Shown here piece after piece: positions 17,289 through 26,401 of a stretch of 39,240 bases of DNA. A model generated the notes under the pieces. That model ran no database searches. It worked only from the letters and a program-made list of their open reading frames with translations, and was not told the origin of the DNA. A program made the translations under genes and the position numbers. Where the stretch lies: the NCBI GenBank assembly GCA_019116265.1, contig DXBZ01000043.1, positions 1 through 39,240 of the forward strand, in the 5' to 3' direction. The stretch's first letter is position 1. Each line of letters starts with the position of its first letter. This DNA is from Candidatus Olsenella stercoravium. Lineage in GTDB: Bacteria > Actinomycetota > Coriobacteriia > Coriobacteriales > Atopobiaceae.

Positions 17289-17936
17289 TTACCCAGCGAG
17301 CTTGCAGACGAGCATCGCGGCGAACATGATCGTGAAGACGAGGTTGCTCCATCCGCCAAAGAGGATGCAGCGCGCCGGCTGCGGCACGCGCATCCACACA
17401 AGACCGAGAAAGCTCGTGACCAGCGGCGTGAGGACCACAAGCCAGGCGGGGAAGACGGTCTGTCCGAGCACGACGGCCGCGGCGAGCACAACAAAGCCCA
17501 GGTACATGGGCACGGTGGCAAACCGCATGACAAACATGATGCTGCCCGCGACCTCGTTATACAGTTCTTCTCGCCCTGCCTTGGCGATGACGGAGAGATA
17601 GACGTACTGGGCGTGATAGGCACCGCCGCAGATGAGGGCAAAGGCGAGCAGCGCCGCAGCCAGCCAGACGAGCCAGGAGAGGCCGCCGCGCGCCGTGAGC
17701 GCAAGCCCGGCAAAGCCGAGCACGTAGAAGAACGCGGAGACCGGTCCGAGCGCACCTCCAAGCCGCACGCGGCCGGCGGGCACGTCGCGCATGATGCGCA
17801 TATACGGCTTGAGCGTGCCGTCCATGTCGTAGGCGCCGGGCGTGAAGTAGAGCAGCATGTCCCCGGCAAACATGAGGATCGACCCCAGGAGCCCCAGGGC
17901 GAGAAGAACGAGCGTCGCTGGCATGGCGCCTCCCAT
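17289..17936 (-). CDS. Multi-spanning membrane protein (DUF6796-like)
   Basis: Several hydrophobic segments: LVLLALGLLGSILMFAGDMLLYFTPGAYDMDGTLKPYMRIMRDVPAGRVRLGGALGPVSAFFYVLGFAGLAL... Confidence 0.7.
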   Translation of the reverse strand: MGGAMPATLVLLALGLLGSILMFAGDMLLYFTPGAYDMDGTLKPYMRIMRDVPAGRVRLGGALGPVSAFFYVLGFAGLALTARGGLSWLVWLAAALLAFALICGGAYHAQYVYLSVIAKAGREELYNEVAGSIMFVMRFATVPMYLGFVVLAAAVVLGQTVFPAWLVVLTPLVTSFLGLVWMRVPQPARCILFGGWSNLVFTIMFAAMLVCKLAG

Positions 17937-17995
17937 CCATCGCGGGCGTCAGATGGCCCCGGAGCCTGCCCGGCCCCGGGGCCTCAGGGCAAGCC

Positions 17996-18082
17996 TTACG
18001 CCTCGACGAGGCTCCTTGCGGCCGCCTCGAGCTCGGCGACGGCATCGTCGTCGGGGGCCTCGTTGGCGATTACGGTGCAGAC
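17996..18082 (-). pseudogene. C-terminal fragment of a minus-strand CDS cut by the IS21 element
   Basis: Minus-strand frame ...TVIANEAPDDDAVAELEAAARSLVEA* (TAA 17998-17996) adjoining the IS21 left end. Confidence 0.4.
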
Positions 18083-18167
18083 TGTGTTTCGTCAAGTAGT
18101 TTTGAGCAGAATGTGCATCGACTTTTGAGCAGGCTGCGCACGGGACGTGCGCAGCCATTTTGAGCGG

Positions 18168-18911
18168 CTACCCCTCCTGCATGAGGGCGTGCCTCACGCG
18201 GTACGACTCGCCGCGGAACTGGACGAGCCTGCCGTGGTGCACCACGCGGTCGATCACGGCGGCGGCCATCTGGTCGTCCCCGAACACCCCTCCCCAGCGC
18301 GAGAACTCGAGGTTCGTGGTGATGACCACGCTCTGCCTCTCGTAGGCGTCGGCGAACACCTGGAAGACGAGGCGGGCCCCGTCGGCGTCGAGCGGAAGGA
18401 ACCCGAGCTCGTCGATCACGAGCAGCCGCGCCCGCGCGATCTGGGACATCTCGCGGTCGAGCCTGCCCTCCTCGCGGGCGCGGCGCAGGCGCATCACGAG
18501 CGAGGACGCCGTGAAGAACCTGGCCTCGAGCCGGCTGTCGCACGCGAGCTGGCACAGCGCGCTCGCCATGTGCGTCTTGCCCGTGCCCACGTCGCCCATC
18601 AGCACCAGGTCCTCGCGGCGGTCGAGGAAGGAGAGCGACAGCAGGTCCTCGCGGCCGAGCCCCTCGGGCCACGACACCGCCGACCAGTCGTAGCCGTCGA
18701 AGGTCTTCGGCGCCGGCAGGCCGCAGCGCCTGAGCAGCGCCGCGCGCTTGGAGGCGTCCCTGCTCGCCGCCTCGGCCTCGAGATACGAAGCCAGGTACTC
18801 CACCTGCTTCGGGCTGCCGGCGCCCGCCCACTCCCTGAGCACGGAGGTCGTGAGCGAGCACCTCCTGCCCGCCTCCACGACCCTCCGGGAGAGCTCCGCG
18901 CTAGCCGGCAT
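18168..18911 (-). CDS. istB: IS21-family helper ATPase IstB
   Basis: VLMGDVGTGKTHMASALCQLA (Walker A), LLVIDELGFLPLDADGARLVFQVFADAYERQSVVITTNLEFSRWGGVFGDD. Confidence 0.95.
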   Translation of the reverse strand: MPASAELSRRVVEAGRRCSLTTSVLREWAGAGSPKQVEYLASYLEAEAASRDASKRAALLRRCGLPAPKTFDGYDWSAVSWPEGLGREDLLSLSFLDRREDLVLMGDVGTGKTHMASALCQLACDSRLEARFFTASSLVMRLRRAREEGRLDREMSQIARARLLVIDELGFLPLDADGARLVFQVFADAYERQSVVITTNLEFSRWGGVFGDDQMAAAVIDRVVHHGRLVQFRGESYRVRHALMQEG

Positions 18912-20424
18912 GCGACTCGCCCCCTCGCAGGAAGGCGTCGTAGACGCCGAGGTCGGCGCCCCCGGATGCCTCCGGGCCGCCCGCCGCGATCCTCCTGGCA
19001 AGCACGTCGACGGTCGCGTCGTCGGGGACACGGCCGCCCTCCACGACGCGCAGCGCCGCGCCGCAGGCGGCCTCGAAGCCCGACGCCTCCGCCGCGCGGG
19101 ATATGGAGCGCAGCGTCTGCCTCCGCTGGGGGGCGTCCATGCGGTCGATGCCCTCGACGAGGGCGGCGGGCATGTCGCGCCTGATCACGGACTCCCCGAA
19201 CGCGCGCGGCCGCGCCACCAGCGCCGGCACGAGCGAGAGGGGGTTGCGCACCGCCGGGCCGTCGCCGAACGCGCGCGGCAGCAGGGCGACCCTCCTGCCG
19301 CGGTCGGCGAGGACCTCGACCGTGTCGGCGCGGACCCCGACCAGGAGCTCCCGGGAGTGCCAGGCCGGCCCGGCGCAGTACTCGCGCCCGTCGACCGCGA
19401 CGTAGCCGCGCTTGTCCGCCCGGCAGCGCACCCACCTGACGGCGTCGAAGGGCGCCGAGGGGAGCGCGAGCATCGCGGCGAGGTCCTCGGCGAGCGCCTC
19501 GGGCGTGGGGCGGCCGTCGCGCGCCCGCGACGCGGCGTTCAGGCGGTCGCACCCCTCCCTGAGCAGCGCGTTCAGCTCGGCGAGCGAGCCGACGCGGGGC
19601 ACCGGCACGAGGAGGTTGCGCCTGATGAAGCCCACGGCGTTCTCCACGGAGCCCTTCTCGTTGCCCGAGTACGGGTTGCAGTAGCGGCTGCCCATGCGGT
19701 AGTGGGCGCGGAACAGGGAGAACAGGTGCGACTCGGTGACCTCCCCGCGCACGCGGCGGCCGGCCTCGGTGGCGTTGTCGAGCACGAGCTCGCGCGGCGC
19801 CCGACCGATCCAGCCGAAGATGTCCGCCAGACCCGCGCACATGCACTCCGCGCGCTGCGACATGCCGGCCACGGCGTAGCGCGCGTTGGAGTGGGGCAGC
19901 GTGAGCGCCAGGAGCTTCAGGTGGGCCCGCTCGCCGGCAAGGGCCGCCTCGAAGCTGCCGTAGTCGGCCTGCGCGGTGCCCGGGGCCCACTCGAGCTCGA
20001 GGTACCCGCCCCCGGCGCCCGCGCCGCGGGCGAGCCTCCACTCGCGCACGTGGCGCTGGACGGTCGAGTAGGAGCCCTCGTAGCCCCTCTCCTCGACGAG
20101 CCTGTCGTAGAGCCGCTTGGCGGTGTGGCGCTGCTTGCGCGGGGCGCCGAGGTCCGCCTCGAGCACCGCGTCGACCCACGCCACGTGCTCCTCGAGCGCG
20201 GGGCGGGGGCGCTCCTCCGGGAGCGGCGGCGCCGGCGAAAGGTCCTCCATGTCGGCGTACCTCGCCACGGTGTTGCGGCTGAGGTGCAGCTCGCGCGCGA
20301 TCTCCGCCCTCGGCACGCCCCTCGCGTCCATCGAGCGTATATCATTCCTCACATCCAGGGGCACGGTCATCTCCTCCATCCTTCCCGGGCGGTCCTCGCC
20401 AAAGTTCGCGCCCGGGAAAACCAT
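18901..20424 (-). CDS. istA: IS21-family transposase IstA
   Basis: HTH (RGVPRAEIARELHLSRNTVARYA), rve domain (AQADYGSFEA, VLDNATEA, NPYSGNEKGSVENAVGFIRRNLLVP). Confidence 0.95.
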   Translation of the reverse strand: MVFPGANFGEDRPGRMEEMTVPLDVRNDIRSMDARGVPRAEIARELHLSRNTVARYADMEDLSPAPPLPEERPRPALEEHVAWVDAVLEADLGAPRKQRHTAKRLYDRLVEERGYEGSYSTVQRHVREWRLARGAGAGGGYLELEWAPGTAQADYGSFEAALAGERAHLKLLALTLPHSNARYAVAGMSQRAECMCAGLADIFGWIGRAPRELVLDNATEAGRRVRGEVTESHLFSLFRAHYRMGSRYCNPYSGNEKGSVENAVGFIRRNLLVPVPRVGSLAELNALLREGCDRLNAASRARDGRPTPEALAEDLAAMLALPSAPFDAVRWVRCRADKRGYVAVDGREYCAGPAWHSRELLVGVRADTVEVLADRGRRVALLPRAFGDGPAVRNPLSLVPALVARPRAFGESVIRRDMPAALVEGIDRMDAPQRRQTLRSISRAAEASGFEAACGAALRVVEGGRVPDDATVDVLARRIAAGGPEASGGADLGVYDAFLRGGESHAG

Positions 20425-20541
20425 ACGGCGGGGGCCGCGCCCCTGGCCCCGGGGACACGGCCCTCATGCTCAAAGTGCTCAATTCCTGACGCACGCGGCG
20501 CTCAGATCCCGGTGCTCATTCGGACCATTTCCTATTGCACA

Positions 20542-20742
20542 TCAACACTCGAGGAGGGCTTCGGCGCGAGGCCCGAGGCCGACGATGGCGGGGCTCGGGT
20601 CGTCGTGGACCCCGCCGCGCCCGGCGCCCAGAAGCTCGACGCGGTGGTCAGGGCATGGGCAGCGATGCGCGCGAGGCTGGACTCCGGGGAGATCTCCGAG
20701 GATGAGTACCTCGACTGGAAGCGCGGGTTCGGCGGAAGGTAG
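20542..20742 (+). pseudogene. C-terminal fragment of a plus-strand CDS adjoining IS21
   Basis: Frame ...TLEEGFGARPEADDGGARVVVDPAAPGAQKLDAVVRAWAAMRARLDSGEISEDEYLDWKRGFGGR* with no start outside the IS. Confidence 0.4.
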
Positions 20743-20906
20743 ATTTTGGCGGTTAAGGGGGCATTTCTTGCTAAACCGCAATAATACGGCCCCTTAACGG
20801 GAGTGTTTGCATTATTCGGGAGCACTGATGGCTTCGAGGCGCTGCGGGATTTTTTTTCTGCGCCCAGTCGACTTGAAAGAGGGCGTCAGGGTGTGGAGCA
20901 CACAGT

Positions 20907-22238
20907 TTGCATGCTTCCTGGTTTGCCGAGTTTTGCATCCATATACAGCGCGGCTTTCCTCCTAAACGCAATGGCTCGGGGCGTTCTTGCGTAGTGTGCC
21001 CGGCATTCGCTATCCGAAAACGACCAGTTCGTTTTGCTTCGGATAGTACAGGATATATATTCGACATTAAGGATGTGCTGACCAACTGGGATCTAATTGA
21101 GGATGGTGCAAAGATGGAGTTATCTTGGCTGTTGAATGATTTCATCTGTAATGACCTATATGCTCCGTTTGTTGTCAAACTGGACAATGACTACTATTCC
21201 TGCCTTATGGAGAAATACAACATTGTGTTCAATCAGGCGGAAAAGGCCGGTGCGGATGATGGCAGCCTGGCAATAATAAAGAAATATCGAAATAAAATCC
21301 TCGAAGCCCTGCGTAGTTACTACAAGGCCGATATTGCAAAAAGCAACACAATCATCAGGAATTTGGTTTCAGAAGTTCGTTCCGATTCTTTTGCGGTTGC
21401 AAAGCTAGGTGAGAGTTGGGCCTTTCCGGGGAACAGGAGCCAGGAGATACAATTCTTTCGGTCGAGAAAAGGGAGTCCTTCCAGTGCCTACGCGGCAAAA
21501 GAGATGTTGCATTTGCCGAAGAGCCTGAGATCTAAGACCAGAAGCTACAGGTTTAGTATCCCCGGCAGTCCGGCCTATTATCTTGCAAATTCTTCGTATG
21601 GATGCTGGATAGAGACGGAATTTCCGCCGGAAATCGATTTCAACGTCTCACCGGTAGTTTTAGACGGCACGCAGAAAATACTCAACTTGGCAATCAATGT
21701 GAGAGATTTCGGCGGCTTGGACGGTTTTGATGAGGGGCGCGTTCATTGCTGGCTTAAACTATTCATGCTCATGATAGCGACCTCGTACAGAATTGACGAA
21801 GCTGGCAGAACGTTCAAGTCTGAGTACATCGTCTCCCAGGCAATAATGATGGCGTGTAAGAAGCTTGGTCTTGACGGGGTCGCCTATTATTCCCGGCGCG
21901 TGGAAGACGACGTATTCGCACGCTGCGCCGTCAACCTCGCTCTATTTGTTAATTATGATCAGCACAAGGAGTACTCCCCACTCATTAAACATATGAAAAT
22001 AGATGATTCCTTCAACTATGCCCTGTACAAACAGCTCTCTCCGTCGCTGAGATGTAGAGACTATGAACTGAGGTCTGTCGACCATGCGTATATAACGAAT
22101 ATTGGCAGCTATGACAGACAGCATCCCTATAGAGAAACAGAGTTCTTCGAGTTCGACAGATACCTGTTCGCAACTTGGCAAGGAAAGACGAACGGGAGGG
22201 GAAAAGACGATCTTCCTTGGGATGTGTCCGTTGATTAG
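20907..22238 (+). CDS. RES-domain protein (putative NAD-targeting toxin) with N-terminal extension; start uncertain
   Basis: RSYRFSIPGSPAYYLANSSYGCWIETEF (RES core), EYIVSQAIMMACKKLGLDGVAYYSRRVED..CAVNLALFVNY (RES C-terminal motif); clearly lower GC than flanks. First ATG at 20907; may start later (e.g. ATG ~21115). Confidence 0.7.
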   Translation: MHASWFAEFCIHIQRGFPPKRNGSGRSCVVCPAFAIRKRPVRFASDSTGYIFDIKDVLTNWDLIEDGAKMELSWLLNDFICNDLYAPFVVKLDNDYYSCLMEKYNIVFNQAEKAGADDGSLAIIKKYRNKILEALRSYYKADIAKSNTIIRNLVSEVRSDSFAVAKLGESWAFPGNRSQEIQFFRSRKGSPSSAYAAKEMLHLPKSLRSKTRSYRFSIPGSPAYYLANSSYGCWIETEFPPEIDFNVSPVVLDGTQKILNLAINVRDFGGLDGFDEGRVHCWLKLFMLMIATSYRIDEAGRTFKSEYIVSQAIMMACKKLGLDGVAYYSRRVEDDVFARCAVNLALFVNYDQHKEYSPLIKHMKIDDSFNYALYKQLSPSLRCRDYELRSVDHAYITNIGSYDRQHPYRETEFFEFDRYLFATWQGKTNGRGKDDLPWDVSVD

Positions 22239-22871
22239 TGTTCGGAAGCCGTAGTGATTGTCGTAAGAATTCAATTGGACATGAAATGAAGATGATGACG
22301 AATGGTGATAAAAGTGGTTCTCGGTATTGACTGCTAGCGTTGGGAGCCTCTCGCCAGTAATTAGCGTTGAGTTCATTTTGAGTTCAATTTGGGTATCCGA
22401 AAACCGCCTGATTCCAGTAAATGGGAAGACGGCGGTGCACCACATAGACGAGAGGCCATGGAAATGCACGATTTGATTACTGAGTGGGAGTAATTATTCA
22501 GGAAGCTATGGGGTTTAAACCGCCAATATTGACAAAAATGCCCCGATAAACGCGATATTTGCTATGCCGGTCCAAGTCGAGAGGCTGGGACTGGCATACG
22601 TTTGTTTGGACGGTAGGACTAGCTCGAGCGGGTTTGCCCCCTCTGTCACTATGGCGTCGCGGTGCGTCCGCCGGAATTTGCCGGTGCGGCAAGTCGTGCC
22701 TCATACATGGCAATCATGGGGCTCGATGCTGGGACGCCGCGGGGCGAGGCGCTTCCTCGGGCGCTCCTTCGGCCCCGTTCCTGCGGCAGAAGGCCGAGCT
22801 GGGCACATGTTAGAATTTCTCTGCATGATCACCGCTGGCAAGTGTCAACGCCTCAAGTTTGGAGGGCGCGC

Positions 22872-23351
22872 ATGGACCACGATTTCTACGAGTGGGCGTC
22901 CGAGGCCCCGATGCGCACGCCCGACGGCTTTTCGGAGGCTGCGACTGCGGCGGGGGTTGCCGCCTCGGTTGCGGAGCGAAACGAGATGCTGGCCTATGCG
23001 CTTCAGACCTTCGGCCGTGGCCACGCCCAGCTGCTCGGACGCATTCTCTCTGGTTATGAAAAGGCGAAGAGACTGCAGATTCGCGGGATGATTGCCTACG
23101 CGGTGGTTGCCGTGCTGGCCCTAGTTGTTGTCCTGTCGCTCCCGTTTCCCATGGATGCGGAGCTTAGGGTCATTGTTTGGCTCTCGTTTGCCGGGCTGCT
23201 CTTCATTCCGTTCATTCCCCTGTGGATTCTGCTTTGCAACCATCTTCTCGCACCTGACTGGAATGCCTATGCGACGTGGTATCGCCGTCGTGATCGCAAG
23301 GGGCTTGGCTTCGAGGATCTCTATCGCGCCATGGGCGTGCCGCGCCCGTAG
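22872..23351 (+). CDS. Hypothetical membrane protein (two TM segments)
   Basis: ATG with GGAGG upstream; MDHDFYEWASEAPMRTPDGFSEAATAAGVAASVAERNEMLAYALQTFGRGHAQ...; hydrophobic MIAYAVVAVLALVVVLSL and VIVWLSFAGLLFIPFIPLWILLC. Confidence 0.65.
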   Translation: MDHDFYEWASEAPMRTPDGFSEAATAAGVAASVAERNEMLAYALQTFGRGHAQLLGRILSGYEKAKRLQIRGMIAYAVVAVLALVVVLSLPFPMDAELRVIVWLSFAGLLFIPFIPLWILLCNHLLAPDWNAYATWYRRRDRKGLGFEDLYRAMGVPRP

Positions 23352-23481
23352 GGGCGGGACCAGCGAGGGGCACACTTGCGTCCACGCGCCGCGCGGACGA
23401 GGTCGCGTGGGGCCCGTTTCCCGCTTGCCAAGCGGGAGCAAAGTGGAGTTCCGCCTGTATTTCTCCAAAGAGGGCTAAAAA

Positions 23482-23521
23482 ACGGCCTTGTTTTCGCCAA
23501 TTGACGCGAAAACAAGGCCGT
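23482..23521 (-). terminator. Rho-independent terminator for ohyA
   Basis: Perfect 16-bp stem ACGGCCTTGTTTTCGC / GCGAAAACAAGGCCGT, 8-nt loop, followed on the minus strand by TTTTTT. Confidence 0.9.
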
Positions 23522-23529
23522 GTCCAGGA

Positions 23530-23560
23530 GCGTGCAAAAGTGCCTGTCCCTTTTGCACGC
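23530..23560. repeat. Hairpin GCGTGCAAAA...TTTTGCACGC abutting the ohyA stop
   Basis: 10-bp perfect arms 23530-23539 / 23551-23560; resembles the 17262-17287 element. Confidence 0.75.
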
Positions 23561-25455
23561 TAGATTGCCTCGAACTCCCTCAGGACCTTCTCGATGTCAG
23601 TCCCCCTGACCTTCTTGAGCGCCTCCTTGAGCGCAAACCGCTCGACCAGGCCAAGCTTCATGTCGGTGACCGGCTTGCCGTCGCGCAGCTTCACGCTCGC
23701 CATGAGCAGGTCGCGCACGTCAAAGACGCTGCCCCACACCTCGGGCACGCCGCGGTCGACGTCGCAGAGCGTGTAGACGGCCTCCATGCCGGTGCGCATG
23801 GAGTACTCGGTCGTGAAGATGGTGTCGCGCGGCGTCTCGGCAAACTGGCCGATGAAGGCAAAGTTGACCGCGCCGTCGGGCACCACGTCGGGGCGGTCTC
23901 CCGCTGCCCGCGGCATGAAGAACGCCGTGATGTAGGGCATCATGACCGGCACCGTGTTGGCGTGTCGCGCGGCGAGCTCGGCGATGCGGTCCTCGGGAAC
24001 GCCCATGTGGTAGAGCCACTCCTGGCAGATCTCCTCGCCGGTGCAGTCGCGCATGGGCTTTCTCACGTAGTTGCCGGGCTCGTCGGGGAAGAGGCCGTAC
24101 ACCCAGACGCACAGCTCGTTCTTGGGTTGGCCGCGGAACTGCTGCTGGCGGTTGAGCGTCCAGCTCATAAGCCAGTTGGAGTCGGTGCAGGTCACGATGC
24201 CGCCGGTGACCACGTGGCCGCTGAAGGGGTCGCGCTTGCAGATCGCCTGGATGTAGGGTGGAATCTCGCCGTCGAGGGTCGTCACCGTGGCGCTCATCCA
24301 CTTGGTCTTCTCGGGGTCGCCGCAGAAGGTGTCGGGATGGCCGAAGCTGGGGTCCTGTGCCGCGATGCGGCGCCACATGTCCCAGCCGCCGCCGGGGGAG
24401 AGCTCGGGCCTCCACGCCGCGGGTCTGTCTTGCGCCCCCATGGTTGAGTTCTCGACGCAGCCGCCGTTGGTGATGAAGACGAGGTCGTCCTCGGTGAGGT
24501 CAATGACCGTGGTCGCGCCGGCCTCGGCTCCATCGACTGCCGCCGTTCGGCTCAGCACGATGCTCGTCGCCACCTTCCTCGCGGGCGAGCTGTAGGGGTT
24601 GCGCGGAAAGGCCGCCTGCTGGATGCGCTGTATGGTGTCCTGGCCGGTGCCGGTGCGCGGACGCACTGGGCCCGCGCCGCCTCCGATGGAGAACCTTATG
24701 TCCTCGACCTTCGTGTTGAAGTGGAACTGCACGCCCGCGGCCTTGAGGTATTCGACGAGAGGCAAGATCATCGACTCGTACTGGTTGTACCTGGTGAAGC
24801 GCAGGGCAGAGAAGTCCGGCAGTCCGGCGATGTGGTGGATGTAGCGCTTGATGTAGAGCTTCATCTCGAGCGCGGAGTGCCAGTTCTCGAATGCGAACAT
24901 GGTGCGCCAGTACATCCAGAAGCTGGAGGAGAGCACCTCGTCGTCAAAGAAGTCGGTGATGGGACGGTCGTAGAGTTTCTCGTCCGGCGTGAAGAAGAGC
25001 TCCATGATCTCCATGGCCGCCTTGTCCGAGAGGCCGAACTTCCCGGCGCATCCCGCGTCACGCCCGCGATCTTTCGTCGCGCGGCAGAGCGAGTAGTTGG
25101 GGTCCTCCTTGTTGAGCCAGTAGTACTCGTCAAGTACGGAGACTCCGGGCGTCTCGATGGAGGGGATGGAGCGGAACAGGTCCCACATCACCTCGAAGTG
25201 GTTGTCCATCTCGCGACCGCCGCGCATGACGTAGCCAAGGCCGGGGATGTCGAGGCCGTCGCACGCGCCTCCCGCCACGTCGTCCTTCTCGAAGATGTGG
25301 ATGTTCTTGCCCGGCATCTGGGCGTCGCGGACGAGATAGCACGCGGCGGAGAGCGCCGCCAGGCCCGTGCCCACGATGTAGGCGCTCTTATGCTCGATGC
25401 CCGCGGGCTTCTTGGGACGAGCGAATGCCTCGTAGTTGCCGCTTGAATAGTACAT
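23560..25455 (-). CDS. ohyA: Oleate hydratase
   Basis: MYYSSGNYEAFARPKKPAGIEHKSAYIVGTGLAALSAACYLVRDAQMPGKNIHIFEKDDVAGGACDGLDIPGLGYVMRGGREMDNHFEVMWDLFRSIPSIE. Confidence 0.96.
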   Translation of the reverse strand: MYYSSGNYEAFARPKKPAGIEHKSAYIVGTGLAALSAACYLVRDAQMPGKNIHIFEKDDVAGGACDGLDIPGLGYVMRGGREMDNHFEVMWDLFRSIPSIETPGVSVLDEYYWLNKEDPNYSLCRATKDRGRDAGCAGKFGLSDKAAMEIMELFFTPDEKLYDRPITDFFDDEVLSSSFWMYWRTMFAFENWHSALEMKLYIKRYIHHIAGLPDFSALRFTRYNQYESMILPLVEYLKAAGVQFHFNTKVEDIRFSIGGGAGPVRPRTGTGQDTIQRIQQAAFPRNPYSSPARKVATSIVLSRTAAVDGAEAGATTVIDLTEDDLVFITNGGCVENSTMGAQDRPAAWRPELSPGGGWDMWRRIAAQDPSFGHPDTFCGDPEKTKWMSATVTTLDGEIPPYIQAICKRDPFSGHVVTGGIVTCTDSNWLMSWTLNRQQQFRGQPKNELCVWVYGLFPDEPGNYVRKPMRDCTGEEICQEWLYHMGVPEDRIAELAARHANTVPVMMPYITAFFMPRAAGDRPDVVPDGAVNFAFIGQFAETPRDTIFTTEYSMRTGMEAVYTLCDVDRGVPEVWGSVFDVRDLLMASVKLRDGKPVTDMKLGLVERFALKEALKKVRGTDIEKVLREFEAI

Positions 25456-25504
25456 GGTCGCACCTTTCTTACGTGCGCACCGGGCGTGTCCGATGCGTCT
25501 GGTT

Positions 25505-25590
25505 CCATGGTGGGTCCGCGACGGGCGGCGCACCATGGGCAGAACGGTGCCTCTGTACGGTTTCTTATCAATGCGGCCGGATTGTACAGA
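25505..25590. promoter_or_regulatory. Candidate operator region between tetR and ohyA: two inverted repeats
   Basis: CCATGGTG (25505-25512)/CACCATGG (25531-25538) and TCTGTAC (25552-25558)/GTACAGA (25584-25590). Confidence 0.45.
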
Positions 25591-25624
25591 CGGGCGAGAA
25601 GAACGGGCGAGGCCCGCGCCCCCA

Positions 25625-26239
25625 CTATGACGCGGCGGGTCCCTCTGGCACGCTGCCCTCGCTCCCGGCGACGTAGCCGCCGGGGATCTCGAGTCGGTCG
25701 AGCGCGGTCTCGATGGCGCCGTCTGCGACGGTGGCCACCCGCTGTACCAGCTGCTGCGGGTCGTCGCGCATGTCTCGGGCGATCCAGTCCAGGACCGTTC
25801 CGATGAGGGCGTGCGCGAAGAAGCGCGCGATGAAGTTCCTGTCCTGTTCGCGCACGCACCTACGCGCCGCGTGCTCGTCAACCACGTCCTTCACCAGGTC
25901 GCTCACTACGGGAACGAGAAACCGCTCCACCTGCTCGCGACTCATGTCATGGTAGATGCTCGTGATGAAGGGCTTGTTCTCGCGCAGGGAGAGAAACGTG
26001 TCGAGGAGGCCGGTCTGCCAGGTGTCGGCGGTCTTGTTGCCGGCGATGGCCCGCGCGGCGTCCTCCTCGCACGACCACTCGACCAGGTCGTAGATGTCCT
26101 GGAAGTGATAGTAGAACGTCATGCGACTGATCCCGCAGTCGTCGGTGATGTCCGCGATGGTGATCTTGCCCAGGGGCTTTTCGAGCAGGAGGCGCTTGAG
26201 CGAATCCTCGAGTGCGCGCTTGGTGAGCTGGCTTGGCAT
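25625..26239 (-). CDS. TetR/AcrR-family regulator
   Basis: LTKRALEDSLKRLLLEKPLGKITIADITDDCGISRMTFYYHFQDIYDLVEW. Confidence 0.92.
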   Translation of the reverse strand: MPSQLTKRALEDSLKRLLLEKPLGKITIADITDDCGISRMTFYYHFQDIYDLVEWSCEEDAARAIAGNKTADTWQTGLLDTFLSLRENKPFITSIYHDMSREQVERFLVPVVSDLVKDVVDEHAARRCVREQDRNFIARFFAHALIGTVLDWIARDMRDDPQQLVQRVATVADGAIETALDRLEIPGGYVAGSEGSVPEGPAAS

Positions 26240-26401
26240 GGGCCCTCCCAGTGGTCGTTTCTCTCCGTATACCCTTGCGTGCCGGAGGGGTTTGCGGACA
26301 ACGGCGACGGGCGCGAGAACAGGCGCGGCGACGGCGGATGTGCGTCACCCACGGCCGCGAGCTCATGGGCTTGCGCGGCAAGGCCTGGGGCCTTACCGGG
26401 C

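Larger units (their letters stand above)
18083..20541 (-). mobile_element. IS21-family insertion sequence (istA/istB)
   Basis: istA and istB with overlapping ends; multiple TTTGAGCA/G terminal repeats at the left (18101, 18124, 18158) and TGCTCA/GCTCA repeats at the right (20467-20516); TG...CA termini inferred. Confidence 0.88.

Noticed and set aside
18748-20742. 664-aa plus-strand ORF
   Set aside because: Mostly antisense to istA/istB; only its last ~67 codons lie outside the IS and are reported as a fragment.
22498-22713. Minus-strand frame ending ...LSTWTGIANIAFIGAFLSILAV* (TM-like tail)
   Set aside because: Only ~55 codons open with no start or RBS and no recognisable family; could be a membrane-protein stub but not supportable.
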